From RBC101 sp052387735 (lineage in GTDB: Bacteria > Gemmatimonadota > Gemmatimonadetes > Gemmatimonadales > Gemmatimonadaceae), in NCBI GenBank assembly GCA_052387735.1, contig JBQTIW010000091.1:1-43177 (forward strand): a stretch of 43,177 bases of DNA. Direction: 5' to 3'. Made by a program: the position numbers and the translations under genes. Positions 26,424-35,046 of this stretch are shown in pieces; position 1 is the stretch's first letter; each line of letters starts with the position of its first letter. The notes under the pieces are model-generated. The model had not been told where the DNA came from, ran no database searches, and saw nothing but the letters and a program-made list of their open reading frames with translations.

Positions 26424-27176
26424 GTGCGAATCGCCGTGTGCATCAAGCGGGTTCCCGAGATGGACGGCACCTTCCGTATCGCCGCCTCGGGCACCGCCGT
26501 AGATGAAGCGGGGCTCAAATGGGACATGTCGGACTTTGACGGCTACGCCGTGGAGGCTGCCCTCCAGCTGACCGAGAGGCTGGGCGCGGGGGATGTCACC
26601 GTCATTTCGCTGGGTGGCGACATCGTCCAGGAAACGCTGCGCAAGGCGCTGAGCATGGGGTGTGCCCGGGCCGTGCAGCTCAGAACCGACCAGGTGCCGT
26701 TCGATCCATTCGCCATTGCGTCGGCCCTTGCCGCTGAGCTGCAGGGTGGCGCGTACGACCTGATCATGTTCGGCAAGATGTCCATCGACTCGGCGAATGG
26801 CGCCGTGGGCCTAATGGTGGCCGAGTTGTTAGGCATGCCGATGGTGCACGGCTGCTCGAAGCTCGACATCACCGGTGGAACGGGGACTGCCCGTCGCGAG
26901 GTGGAAGGCGGCGGCGAGCTGGTATCGTTCCCGCTCCCCGCGGTGGTGTCGATCGACGAGGGAATTGCCCGCCCGCGATATCCATCGCTCAAGGGCATCA
27001 TGGCTGCCAAGAAGAAGCCCATGGATCTGAAGCCGGCGCAGTTGGGTCCCGTGCGCCTGACAGTGCAGAAGATGGACCTTCCTGGGCAGCGCGCGGCGGG
27101 GCGCATAATCTGTGAGGGAGCCGCCGCCGTGCCCGAGCTCGTACGGCTCCTCCAGACCGAGGCGAAAGTACTCTGA
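26424..27176 (+). CDS. etfB: Electron transfer flavoprotein beta subunit
   Basis: 250 residues. The N-terminus RIAVCIKRVPEMDG, the DxYAVEAALQL segment, VTVISLGG, and the PLPAVVSIDEGIARPRYPSLKGIMAAKKK signature (about residues 171-200) are standard ETF-beta. It forms a heterodimer with EtfA that carries FAD and AMP and passes electrons from acyl-CoA and related dehydrogenases to the quinone pool or to partner oxidoreductases. The GTG start has AGGGAGA upstream, and the stop overlaps the EtfA start by one base (TGATG). Confidence 0.96.
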   Translation: MRIAVCIKRVPEMDGTFRIAASGTAVDEAGLKWDMSDFDGYAVEAALQLTERLGAGDVTVISLGGDIVQETLRKALSMGCARAVQLRTDQVPFDPFAIASALAAELQGGAYDLIMFGKMSIDSANGAVGLMVAELLGMPMVHGCSKLDITGGTGTARREVEGGGELVSFPLPAVVSIDEGIARPRYPSLKGIMAAKKKPMDLKPAQLGPVRLTVQKMDLPGQRAAGRIICEGAAAVPELVRLLQTEAKVL

Positions 27177-28162
27177 TGCCAAACGTGCTCGTTGTCGCCG
27201 AGTCACGTGGCGGAGAGCTGCGCAAAGCCGCCTTCGAGGCGTTGACCGCCGCGCGCCAGATCGCCGACCAGCTCAGTGGCGAGGTCCACGCTCTGGTGGC
27301 GGGTCCGGCCGATATCGTCGCGAAGGCTGCCGCGCTGGGCGCATTTGGCGCCGACGTGGTGTTCGTCTGCGGACACGCCGGGTTTACGAACTACAACCCT
27401 GAAGCCGAGGCGGCGCTGATCGCGGTCAGGGTCGCGGCGGGAGATTACCGTGCGGTCGTTTTCTCGGCGAGCGCGCAGGGAAAGGACCTGGGCCCCCGCT
27501 CAGCGGCGAAGCTTCGGACGACGATTGCCAGCGATGTCACGTCGTTCGCGCTGGAGGGTGATGCGATGGTCTTCACCCATCCCGGCTACACGGGGAAGGT
27601 GATCCAGACTCTGAGGATGGTGGGCTCGCCGGCGCTGTTCTCGGTCAGGCCGGGTGCGCTCACGTCCGTGAGGACGGAAAAGTCGGCGCGCGTGGAATCC
27701 GTTGCGGCGCCGGTCGATCCCGCCGCGTCGCGCGTCGTGACAACGGAGACGGTGCTTGGCGACACGCGCAAGCTCGATCTTGGCGAGGCCCCGATCATCG
27801 TGAGCGGTGGGCGTGGCCTCAAGGCGCCGGAGCATTTCCGGTTGGTTGAGGACCTGGCGGCGGCCTTTGGCAATGCGGCGGTAGGTGCGACGCGCGCGGT
27901 GACCGACGAGGGCTGGCGCCCACACTCCGACCAGATCGGACAGACTGGCCGACTGGTGAGTCCCGATCTGTACGTCGCTGTCGGGATCTCCGGGGCGATC
28001 CAGCACCTCGCGGGTATGCGGACGTCGCGCTGCATCGTGGCGATCAACAAGGACAAGGAGGCCCCGATCTTCAAGGTCGCGGACTATGGAATCGTCGGCG
28101 ACGTGTTCGAAGTCGTTCCCGCGCTCACGGCTGCGATTACTGCCGCGCGGAGAGGACATTGA
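27176..28162 (+). CDS. etfA: Electron transfer flavoprotein alpha subunit
   Basis: 328 residues. The N-terminal domain begins VLVVAESRGGELRKAAFEALTAAR. The C-terminal FAD domain has SGGRGLKAPEHF, IGQTGRLVSPDLYVAVGISGAIQHLAGM and INKDKEAPIFKVADYGIVGD, all ETF-alpha hallmarks. It is co-translated with etfB. No dehydrogenase gene is next to it, so its electron donor is not shown here. Confidence 0.96.
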   Translation: MPNVLVVAESRGGELRKAAFEALTAARQIADQLSGEVHALVAGPADIVAKAAALGAFGADVVFVCGHAGFTNYNPEAEAALIAVRVAAGDYRAVVFSASAQGKDLGPRSAAKLRTTIASDVTSFALEGDAMVFTHPGYTGKVIQTLRMVGSPALFSVRPGALTSVRTEKSARVESVAAPVDPAASRVVTTETVLGDTRKLDLGEAPIIVSGGRGLKAPEHFRLVEDLAAAFGNAAVGATRAVTDEGWRPHSDQIGQTGRLVSPDLYVAVGISGAIQHLAGMRTSRCIVAINKDKEAPIFKVADYGIVGDVFEVVPALTAAITAARRGH

Positions 28163-28358
28163 GAGACGTCGGTTCGTGATTCGCCGAACGAAGTCGCTCA
28201 TCGACCAGGGCCTACGCTACCCACCACCCACTATCCGCTACACCGCAAACACGCCATACTGTCCGGGATCTCGCCTCCAGGCATGTCCGGGCGACGACCG
28301 TGTCCGGATGTTTGGAGTCTGTGGTCACCCAGAGTCTTCTCTGTGAGTGAGGTACCGC

Positions 28359-29912
28359 ATGACTGACGACCAGGGGTCCGGCGACGAGCCTTTCCCGCCG
28401 TCCGCTGCACGCACGCGCCGCGGGTTCTTGGAGATGGGTGCCGGGGCGCTCGCGGCAAGCGCGATGTTGTCCTCGCGGGCCGCGGCCCAGAAGCCGACCC
28501 GACGTGCCTCACTCACTACCGTCATTGATCGCCTCGTCCAGCGCACGGACTGGAGGAGCGTCGAGCTGAAGCTCGTGCGTCGCGCGACCCTGGGGATGAC
28601 AGAAGCGGAAGTGGCGCGCGTCACGTCGATCGGCTTCGAACGATATCTCGAGGAGCAGCTGAACCCCGACGCGATCGACGATTCGGCGATCGAAACGCAG
28701 ATCCGCACGCGCTACCCGCAGTTCTACTATTCCCAGGCGCAGCTCCTGGCCAAGGATGCGGTGTTCTGGCAGGAAGTGGCGGGACCGTTCGCTCGCGCCG
28801 TCATGGAGCACACGATCTTCTCGCGTCGCCAGCTGAAGGAACGGATGACCGAGTTCTGGTCCGATCACTTCAACATCCTGATGATGGCCACCCGGGTCGT
28901 CGACTATCGCGACGTGGTGCAGCAGCACGCCATGGGGAAGTTCGGGGACCTGGTGCGCGCCAGCATGCGCAGCCCGGCGATGCTGATGTACCTCGACCAG
29001 GTGTGGAGCACCAAGTTTGGAGTCAACGAGAACTACGCGCGCGAGCTCATGGAATTGCACACCGTCGGTTGGGATGGGGGGTACACACAGGAGGACGTGC
29101 ACGACCTGGCGCGATTGCTGACCGGCTGGTCGATGGACAGCAACCGGAATTTCCAGTATAGGGCCGGCATCCACGACTTCGGCGCCAAGACCGTCATGGG
29201 GATGATCTTCGCAGCGCGTCCGGAATCGGGCGGTACGGCCGGGATGGACGAGGGCATCGCGTTCGCTGAACACCTGATCAGGCACCCCGCCACGGCACGC
29301 TTCATCTCGACCAAACTGCTCAAGTGGTTCATCCGTCCTGACCCGACGCCGGCGCAGATCGCCGCGGTGGTCGCAACGTACAACGCGACCGACGGTGACA
29401 TCAAAGCCATGCTGCGTACGATTCTCACGCCGGCGAACCTCAACGGCGCGCCGCCCAAGCTGAAACGGCCGTTTCACTACTATGTATCGGTGATGCGGGC
29501 GACCGGGGCGAGCGTCGCGGCCTGGAACAACTGGCCGCAAGGGGAAGGCCTGGCCGGCACCGTCGCCAGCATGGCGCACCCGCTCTTCAGCTGGCCAACG
29601 CCCGATGGGTATCCGGATCGGCCGGAATACTGGGCTGGTCTCATGGTCAACCGATGGAATGCTGTCAGCAGCATCCTGTTGGACTGGGGAGCAGTGGGTC
29701 AGTATCCGCGTTTCACTGCGGCGACGTTCATGCCAACGGCAACCGTCCCCGGTGTGCTCGGTGAGATCAACCGCCGGATGTTCGGTGGGGAGTTGAGCCT
29801 GGGCCTGCGCGCTGAGCTCCAGAACTGGTTGCAGACCGGGCAACTGACGCAGACGCGGGTGCGCGACGCCGTGTACCTGGCCGCGTGCTCTCCCGAGTTT
29901 CAATACTACTGA
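28359..29912 (+). CDS. DUF1800 family protein, Tat-exported
   Basis: 517 residues from ATG 28359; GTGAGG 6 nt upstream decides this over the in-frame GTG at 28347. A Tat signal (R20-R21: TRRGFLEMGAGALAASAMLSSRAAA) precedes the DUF1800 body, with the usual landmarks: HLLRRATLG-like VRRATLGMTEAEV, RMTEFWSDHFNI, NYARELMELHTVGWDGGYTQEDVHDLARLLTGW, and a C-terminal SPEFQYY. The family is widespread and its biochemistry unknown. It is nearly always paired with DUF1501, as here (16 bp to the next start). Confidence 0.93.
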   Translation: MTDDQGSGDEPFPPSAARTRRGFLEMGAGALAASAMLSSRAAAQKPTRRASLTTVIDRLVQRTDWRSVELKLVRRATLGMTEAEVARVTSIGFERYLEEQLNPDAIDDSAIETQIRTRYPQFYYSQAQLLAKDAVFWQEVAGPFARAVMEHTIFSRRQLKERMTEFWSDHFNILMMATRVVDYRDVVQQHAMGKFGDLVRASMRSPAMLMYLDQVWSTKFGVNENYARELMELHTVGWDGGYTQEDVHDLARLLTGWSMDSNRNFQYRAGIHDFGAKTVMGMIFAARPESGGTAGMDEGIAFAEHLIRHPATARFISTKLLKWFIRPDPTPAQIAAVVATYNATDGDIKAMLRTILTPANLNGAPPKLKRPFHYYVSVMRATGASVAAWNNWPQGEGLAGTVASMAHPLFSWPTPDGYPDRPEYWAGLMVNRWNAVSSILLDWGAVGQYPRFTAATFMPTATVPGVLGEINRRMFGGELSLGLRAELQNWLQTGQLTQTRVRDAVYLAACSPEFQYY

Positions 29913-29928
29913 CACCGGACCAGACCCC

Positions 29929-31206
29929 GTGAACCACTCCCAGGAATGCATCGGCTGCGGAGAGTATCAGGAGTTGTCGCGCCGCGGTTTCGTTACCATG
30001 GCGGGGCTCAACGTCGCCGCGCTTGCCCTTCCGGGCTGGATGCCGCAGGTGACGTTCGCCGCATCCGAAGACACGTCGCGCGACGTGATCGTGTCGGTGT
30101 TCATGCGCGGTGGAGCCGACGGGTTGACCCTGGTCGCACCCTTCGGCGACGCGTCATACTACGCCGGCCGGCCGACCATCGCAGTGCCGCGACCGGATTC
30201 GTCATCGCAGAAGAAGGGTGTTGCCCTGGATGACTTCTTCATGTTTCCGCAGTCGATGGGTGGGTTGCTCGAGGCATATCAGGCCGGAAACCTCCTGATC
30301 GTGCATGCAACGGGCCAGTCGACGACGAACTCGCGTTCGCACTTCGAGGCCGAGCGCTATATGGAGGCCGGCAAGCCAGGGGACTACGGTATCTCCACGG
30401 GATGGCTCGCGCGGCACCTCATGACCTCGGCGCCGATGAAGCCGACGGCGCCGCTACGCGGCGTTTCCCTCTCGTGGGGCGGGACACGCCTCACCCTTGT
30501 CGGAGCACCGAAGACGCTCCCGATTCCCGAACCGGTGAACTTCCGGCACTTCAGCCCGAGCGAAAGCGTGCTGGAACGCATGTACACAACCGGATGGGCT
30601 CCCGTGCGGGATGCGGCGCGCGACGCGCTCGCTACCGTGAACCTCCTCAAGACGATCGATTTCCGTGGGTATCGCCCGGCCAACGGTGCCGTGTATCCCG
30701 ATACCGATTTCGGCCGGGGATTCCGCTCCCTCGCTGCGATGATCAAGTCGGACAGTGGCGTCGAAGCGGCGCACATCGATATCGGCGGCTGGGATACTCA
30801 CGCACAGCAGGGGTCTCTCGACGGCGCGATGCACGGGTTGATGGTCAACTTCTCGAACACACTCGGCGCGTTCTGGGCGGATGTGATGAAAGGACAGACG
30901 ACTCGCCGAATCACGCTCGTGGTGCTGTCGGAGTTCGGGCGCAACGTTCGCGAGAACGGTTCCATGGGCACCGACCATGGCCGTGGAAGCGTAGCGTTTG
31001 TCATGGGGCCTAACGTCGCCGGCGGGCGTGTGCTCACCAAGTGGCCCGGCCTGGCGCGTGAAGTGCTCGAAGACGGGCAGGATCTGCGCGTGACGATCGA
31101 CCACCGAGACATCCTGTCCGAAATCGTCACGCGTCGGCTCGGCAGCGTCAATCTCAGCCTCGTTTTTCCCGGATACATTCCCGTCGATCGCGGAATCACC
31201 ACATGA
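29929..31206 (+). CDS. DUF1501 family protein, Tat-exported
   Basis: 425 residues from GTG 29929. A Tat motif (SRRGFVTMAGLNVAALALPG) follows a short n-region with a Cys pair at C7 and C10 (ECIGCGEY). DUF1501 is related to the sulfatase/alkaline phosphatase superfamily and retains FMRGGADGLTLVAPFGD, ATGQSTTNSRSHFEAERYME, IDIGGWDTHAQQG, LSEFGRNVRENGSMGTDHGRGS and a final FPGYIP. The enzymatic role is not established. It follows DUF1800 and overlaps the collagen-like gene by four bases. Confidence 0.94.
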   Translation: MNHSQECIGCGEYQELSRRGFVTMAGLNVAALALPGWMPQVTFAASEDTSRDVIVSVFMRGGADGLTLVAPFGDASYYAGRPTIAVPRPDSSSQKKGVALDDFFMFPQSMGGLLEAYQAGNLLIVHATGQSTTNSRSHFEAERYMEAGKPGDYGISTGWLARHLMTSAPMKPTAPLRGVSLSWGGTRLTLVGAPKTLPIPEPVNFRHFSPSESVLERMYTTGWAPVRDAARDALATVNLLKTIDFRGYRPANGAVYPDTDFGRGFRSLAAMIKSDSGVEAAHIDIGGWDTHAQQGSLDGAMHGLMVNFSNTLGAFWADVMKGQTTRRITLVVLSEFGRNVRENGSMGTDHGRGSVAFVMGPNVAGGRVLTKWPGLAREVLEDGQDLRVTIDHRDILSEIVTRRLGSVNLSLVFPGYIPVDRGITT

Positions 31207-31685
31207 CTCAGGGACCCCCGCGACCGCCGCGGTTGACGGTGCTCAGCGTGGCTGCGCTCCTCATCCTGGTGACGGCTGCGTGCAAGGGAGCGGAAGGTCC
31301 CGCCGGTCCCGCGGGGGCGCAGGGCCCCCCCGGTGCCACGGGTCCTGCCGGCCCTGCCGGCCCAACTGGCCCGCAGGGACCGACTGGTCCTGTTGGACCG
31401 ATCGGTCCCTCGGGAGTGGTCAATCGCGTGGAAGCGACGGGCACGGTCGACGCAACGGGGTCCTTCACCCTTCCACTCCCGGCGTCCGCGGTCGCCGGAG
31501 GGAAGCTCCCCTTCATCGCGTGCTACGTGAGCACCGACCGGCGGACCTGGATTTCGGTTGCCCAGCTTCCCTTGAGCGCCGACGACGTGTATTGCGGGAT
31601 CACCGGGGCCGACACGACCACCCCGGCGATCGCCCTGGTGAACGCGACGCCAGGGAACTTCTACTACATCCTCGCGATGTGGTAG
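31203..31685 (+). CDS. Collagen-like lipoprotein
   Basis: 160 residues; ATG 31203 overlaps the DUF1501 stop (ATGA). A lipoprotein signal ends at Cys27 (LVTAAC). Residues 29-70 are fourteen uninterrupted Gly-X-Y triplets rich in GPA, GPT and GPQ, enough to form a triple helix. They are followed by an approximately 85-residue beta-rich head with two cysteines (about C101 and C124). The architecture suggests a trimeric stalk with a globular tip displayed from the membrane. Confidence 0.88.
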   Translation: MTQGPPRPPRLTVLSVAALLILVTAACKGAEGPAGPAGAQGPPGATGPAGPAGPTGPQGPTGPVGPIGPSGVVNRVEATGTVDATGSFTLPLPASAVAGGKLPFIACYVSTDRRTWISVAQLPLSADDVYCGITGADTTTPAIALVNATPGNFYYILAMW

Positions 31686-31728
31686 CCCGGGCGATCGCGC
31701 GGTTGGACGTCGTTGCAATGGTGCGTGG

Positions 31729-32838
31729 GTGCGCCTGACCTGTCTCTTTCTTGTATGTGCTGCGGCGGGGTGCCTGGCCCGGGATTCGTCGGCGCCGCCG
31801 CCCGTCGTCATCACCACGTCGCGCACTTTGCCGCCGGCGACGCGCGGTGTCGACTATGATCTGCTGCTCACCGCTACCGGGGGGGACGGAACGTTGAGCT
31901 GGAGTGTGGCGGCCGGGGTACTCCCGGTCGGTCTCAGTCTGTCGGCGGTGGGACGGTTGAGCGGCCGCCCCATCGAACTCGAGACGCGCACGTTTCGCGT
32001 CCGTGCGACGAGTGGCAGGCGGGATGCGACCGCCGATTTCGCGCTCGCCGTGGACCCTCCTCCGTTTGCCATCATCACGACGGCTCTTGCCGCGGCCACA
32101 CTCGGCGCGAGCTACAGCCAGGTTCTCGACGTGAACGAGGGCGCTGGTGTGACGTGGTCCCTGTCGAGTGGCGCGCTGCCGCCGGGTCTCAACCTCTCGC
32201 CGGGAGGCGTCATCACCGGCAATGCCTCGGCGCTTGGGCGCTTCGGTTTCATCGTGCGAGCGTCACTCGGCACGCAGACCGCCGAACGCGCTCTCGGCAT
32301 TACGGTCAACCCGGCGCCGCTCGTGATCGTGACCGCGACACTGCCTCTGGCGAAGGTGGGTGACTCCTATGCAGCGAGCCTCGAGTCGAGCGGCGGCGTC
32401 GGAGGCAACACGTGGGCGCTGACCGCCGGGCGGCTGCCATTGGGTCTCACGTTCTCTGCGACCGGCACGATCAGCGGGACGCCGGTCGTGCAGGAAACGA
32501 CCTCGTTCACCGTCGAACTGACAAGCGGGACGCAGCGGGTGGCAAGGTCGCTCACGCTCACTGTCGATTCTGCGGGCTTCCCGCTGTCCCTCTTTGTCGA
32601 CATGCCGGGGGACGTGTTCGTGCCAATCCTGGCCCAGATCAAGGTCGGTGGCACGGTCACGTGGCGCTTTGGGGCCCGTCCGCACAACGTGATCTTCGTT
32701 CCCCAGGCAGGAGCCCCGGCCGACATCAACATCGTCAGCAACGTGCAGGTGTCCCGTCGCTTCGACGTGATCGGCGGTTTCACCTATGACTGCACGATTC
32801 ACCCGGGGATGAGTGGGCGGGTAGAGGTGAGGCCATAG
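31729..32838 (+). CDS. Lipoprotein with three Ig-like domains and a C-terminal cupredoxin
   Basis: 369 residues from GTG 31729. The lipobox AAGC places the lipidated Cys at residue 15. Three repeats of the putative-Ig (He_PIG) type follow, each with the pattern SW(S/A)L..G.LPxGLxLSxxGxxSGxP. The last 95 residues are a plastocyanin-like fold with type 1 copper ligands H319 (RPHNVIF), C355, H358 and M361 (YDCTIHPGM). It probably carries a single copper for electron transfer outside the cytoplasm. It lies 43 bp after the collagen-like gene on the same strand, so it probably belongs to the DUF1800-DUF1501 operon. Confidence 0.88.
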   Translation: MRLTCLFLVCAAAGCLARDSSAPPPVVITTSRTLPPATRGVDYDLLLTATGGDGTLSWSVAAGVLPVGLSLSAVGRLSGRPIELETRTFRVRATSGRRDATADFALAVDPPPFAIITTALAAATLGASYSQVLDVNEGAGVTWSLSSGALPPGLNLSPGGVITGNASALGRFGFIVRASLGTQTAERALGITVNPAPLVIVTATLPLAKVGDSYAASLESSGGVGGNTWALTAGRLPLGLTFSATGTISGTPVVQETTSFTVELTSGTQRVARSLTLTVDSAGFPLSLFVDMPGDVFVPILAQIKVGGTVTWRFGARPHNVIFVPQAGAPADINIVSNVQVSRRFDVIGGFTYDCTIHPGMSGRVEVRP

Positions 32839-32880
32839 AGCGATAGGCATTGCGTCGCCGGAGGGTTCTGCGACCACCGC

Positions 32881-34194
32881 CTACCGCCTGGCCCGCCCAA
32901 ACACCTCCCTCAGCCGCTGTGCCACCAGCAGTTCCTCGCCGTCCCGGAGGACGCGCGTCCGAGCCGTTGCGTGCCAGGTCGTCGTGCCGCGGTCCTGGGT
33001 CATGATCACCTCGAGCTCGACTTTCGGGGAGCCGGTCGCGAGCTCGTGTCGCAGCGTGTCGCGAGTGAGGCCGATGTCGCGCTCGTCCCAGGTGAGGTCT
33101 GCGTCGGCATAGCCCGCCGTGTTCCTGGCGTAGGTCACGGTGAGTCCGGGGATGCCCTGCAGACGGTCGACGATGCGTCTGGCGCGTGCGTTCCAGCTCG
33201 CGGTTTCGGCGCCATGATCCTCCTTCACGAACCGTTCGAGGGCCACAATGAGTCCGATGATTTCCTCTTTGCCCACTTTCATCCCACGGCCGATGTGATC
33301 GTTAGGCGTGGAGTTGAGACGGGCGGCTTCGATCAGGTCGCGGCGACCGAGCAGCAGCCCCGATGATTGCGGTCCGCCGATTGCCTTGCCGCCGCTCAGC
33401 ACGAGCAGATCGGCGCCGGCCCGCAGGAACCGGTCGAGCTGACGCCATGGTGGGAGGTCTGACGCCATGTCCACAAGCACCGGCACGCCCGCCCGCTTGC
33501 CCATGGCGATCAGCTCCTCGTGGGGGACGAGGTCGCGACTTGGCGGAGGCGCTCGCCTCGCTTCGAAAGGCGGCGCGAATACCCCCTGGCTCTCGCTCGC
33601 GCTCATGATGACGATGAACGCCGTACGCTCACTCATGCGGGCCTGCAAGTCGGCTCGGGTGTCCGCATACACGATCGTCGCTCCAGCCGCACGATACGCG
33701 CGATCATAGTCGAACTTCTGCGCCGTCTGGATGAGGCACTCGCGACGGGGCCAGGTCGGGTGGGGAAGGGCCTCCACCTTGTCGAGGTCTGTGCCCGTGA
33801 GGCAGGCGGCGGCGCCAAGGATCATTCCCGAGAAGCCCCCCGCGGTGACCAGGGCCGCGTCTGCCCCTAACAACTCGGCAGCCCGCCGTCCGGCCGCCAC
33901 ATTGAGCTCGCGCATGTCGACGAAGTACTCGTTCGCTTCCGCCATCGCCGCCACCACGTCGCGCGGCATGCGTCCGCCGCCAAGTCTGGAGATCGTTTCA
34001 TGTGCGCCCAGATGCGGCCGCACCCCCAGCAGGCGGGTGTAGACATTGTCGTCCAGCGACTGGGCAGTGTTGCCATCACCGACCAGGGGGCGTGTGGGTG
34101 AGCCGGCGTCGGTCAGGCTGCCTAACGTGTACGAGCCGACGGCCGCGGAACCGAGGAACTGGCGGCGATTGAGCGAATTGTCGGAGGCGGCCAT
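32881..34194 (-). CDS. Tat-exported SelA-like PLP-dependent enzyme
   Basis: 437 residues from ATG 34194. N9-R10-R11 (NRRQFLGSAAVGSYTLGSL) is a Tat signal. The body is of the SelA/DgaE-like aminotransferase fold: TISRLGGGRMPRDVVAAMAEANEYFVDM, AAELLGADAALVTAGGFSG, D242 in LVDMASDLPP, and the PLP lysine K270 in LSGGKAIGGPQSSG. It is not likely to be the true selenocysteine synthase: the Tat signal and a relaxed N-terminus fit the SelA-like lyases (D-glucosaminate-6-phosphate ammonia-lyase type and unknowns). Upstream in-frame starts would add about 41 residues derived from a repeat region and hide the Tat motif, so they were rejected. Confidence 0.85.
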   Translation of the reverse strand: MAASDNSLNRRQFLGSAAVGSYTLGSLTDAGSPTRPLVGDGNTAQSLDDNVYTRLLGVRPHLGAHETISRLGGGRMPRDVVAAMAEANEYFVDMRELNVAAGRRAAELLGADAALVTAGGFSGMILGAAACLTGTDLDKVEALPHPTWPRRECLIQTAQKFDYDRAYRAAGATIVYADTRADLQARMSERTAFIVIMSASESQGVFAPPFEARRAPPPSRDLVPHEELIAMGKRAGVPVLVDMASDLPPWRQLDRFLRAGADLLVLSGGKAIGGPQSSGLLLGRRDLIEAARLNSTPNDHIGRGMKVGKEEIIGLIVALERFVKEDHGAETASWNARARRIVDRLQGIPGLTVTYARNTAGYADADLTWDERDIGLTRDTLRHELATGSPKVELEVIMTQDRGTTTWHATARTRVLRDGEELLVAQRLREVFGRARR

Positions 34195-34290
34195 TGGACG
34201 GTACCGGGAACGGAGAATCGGGACTGGACAATGGAGCATAGACGACGAACGGAGGATGCAGTATGGTGAGTGATCGGTGGGCAAGAAACG
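34195..34290. repeat. Degenerate G-rich intergenic repeat region
   Basis: Imperfect units (CGGGAACGG, AATCGGGACTGG, ACAATGGAGC, ACGAACGGAGGATG) run upstream of the SelA-like start. They resemble, in style, the GGGATTG array at 22942-22975 but are more decayed. Confidence 0.4.
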
Positions 34291-34391
34291 GTGGATGTAC
34301 CTCAGGAGCGGGTCCACAGCCTACCACCGACCGCCTGGCGCTGGTGATCCGCGCTCGATACTCCGGACTCCCCCCAACGGGAAATGGTCGG

Positions 34392-34449
34392 GCCGGCCAC
34401 CACCTGGTTACATTGCTCACACTGGGCAAACGAGGAACTGGTGGCCGGC
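34392..34449. repeat. 11-bp perfect inverted repeat with 36-nt spacer
   Basis: GCCGGCCACCA at 34392-34402 pairs exactly with 34439-34449. It sits in the gene-poor zone. It may be a terminator, a protein-binding site, or the remnant of a mobile element; nothing nearby decides among these. Confidence 0.45.
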
Positions 34450-34468
34450 ATACCACAGGGGTGCATCC

Positions 34469-34664
34469 GATGCGCGAGAGGAGCCCGAACCAGCGTCGCG
34501 ACCCGCCGCGTGATGACGAGACGCGCCACGCCAAGCCCACGCGCGACACCCGAAACCGCGACGCCAAGCCGAAACCGCTGACGACCACCGACGAGGTCGC
34601 GCGACTCGAAGGGGAGGGGGGACTGCCGTCGCCATCCCGGCGCGGTCGCCCTCGTGGCCAATGA
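34469..34664 (+). CDS. Possible small basic protein
   Basis: 64 residues from ATG 34469, very hydrophilic and rich in Arg, Asp, Pro and Lys (RDDETRHAKPTRDTRNRDAKP). It contains a short repeat (HAKPTRDTR / RDAKPKPLT). The stop overlaps the next ATG by four bases (ATGA), the only support for both ORFs. It could be an intrinsically disordered protein or merely GC-rich non-coding DNA. Confidence 0.35.
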
Positions 34665-34960
34665 TCGACCGGCCGGTCGGAGACATCACCAATGTCGGCG
34701 CGCGAGCGCTAGCGGCGACGTCGCTGCGTCAGCGGATGCAACGCTTTGTCCACGAGGTGCTGATGACGTCGACGGAGGGGATGCCTCACGCGGCCACGAA
34801 CGGGGGCTCCGCCACCTGGAGCCGGAAACTGCGGGTGCACGCCGCTCGAGAGCGCCGTGTGATGCAGCGGCCGCACATGGCCCCCGAGGCGACAGACGCC
34901 CTGGAGGAGCCGCCGGATCGCGAGGTGGGTTGGGAGAAGCCGGTGCTCCGTCGCCTTTGA
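34661..34960 (+). CDS. Possible small hypothetical protein
   Basis: 99 residues from ATG 34661, sharing ATGA with the previous stop. It begins MIDRPVGDITNVGARALAATSLRQRMQRFVHEVLMTS, which could form helices; the rest is charged. Not recognised. No ribosome site is evident, so coupling to the preceding ORF would be needed. Confidence 0.35.
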   Translation: MIDRPVGDITNVGARALAATSLRQRMQRFVHEVLMTSTEGMPHAATNGGSATWSRKLRVHAARERRVMQRPHMAPEATDALEEPPDREVGWEKPVLRRL

Positions 34961-35046
34961 CACACGCCGCATTACCACCTCGGCGTTAGGCGGCTGTCCG
35001 CGTCCGGTCAGGGACGCTCCGACGTCCCGCCCACTCTCGCCGACTC

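Noticed and set aside
28509..29951. Minus-strand ORF of 480 aa opposite the DUF1800 gene
   Set aside because: The plus strand has a clear DUF1800 protein with ribosome site and Tat signal; the opposite frame is Arg/His/Pro-rich shadow sequence.
32881..34194. Taking the SelA-like gene as selenocysteine synthase supporting the selenoprotein call
   Set aside because: It carries a Tat signal and belongs to the wider SelA-like PLP group; it cannot load tRNA-Sec from outside the cytoplasm.
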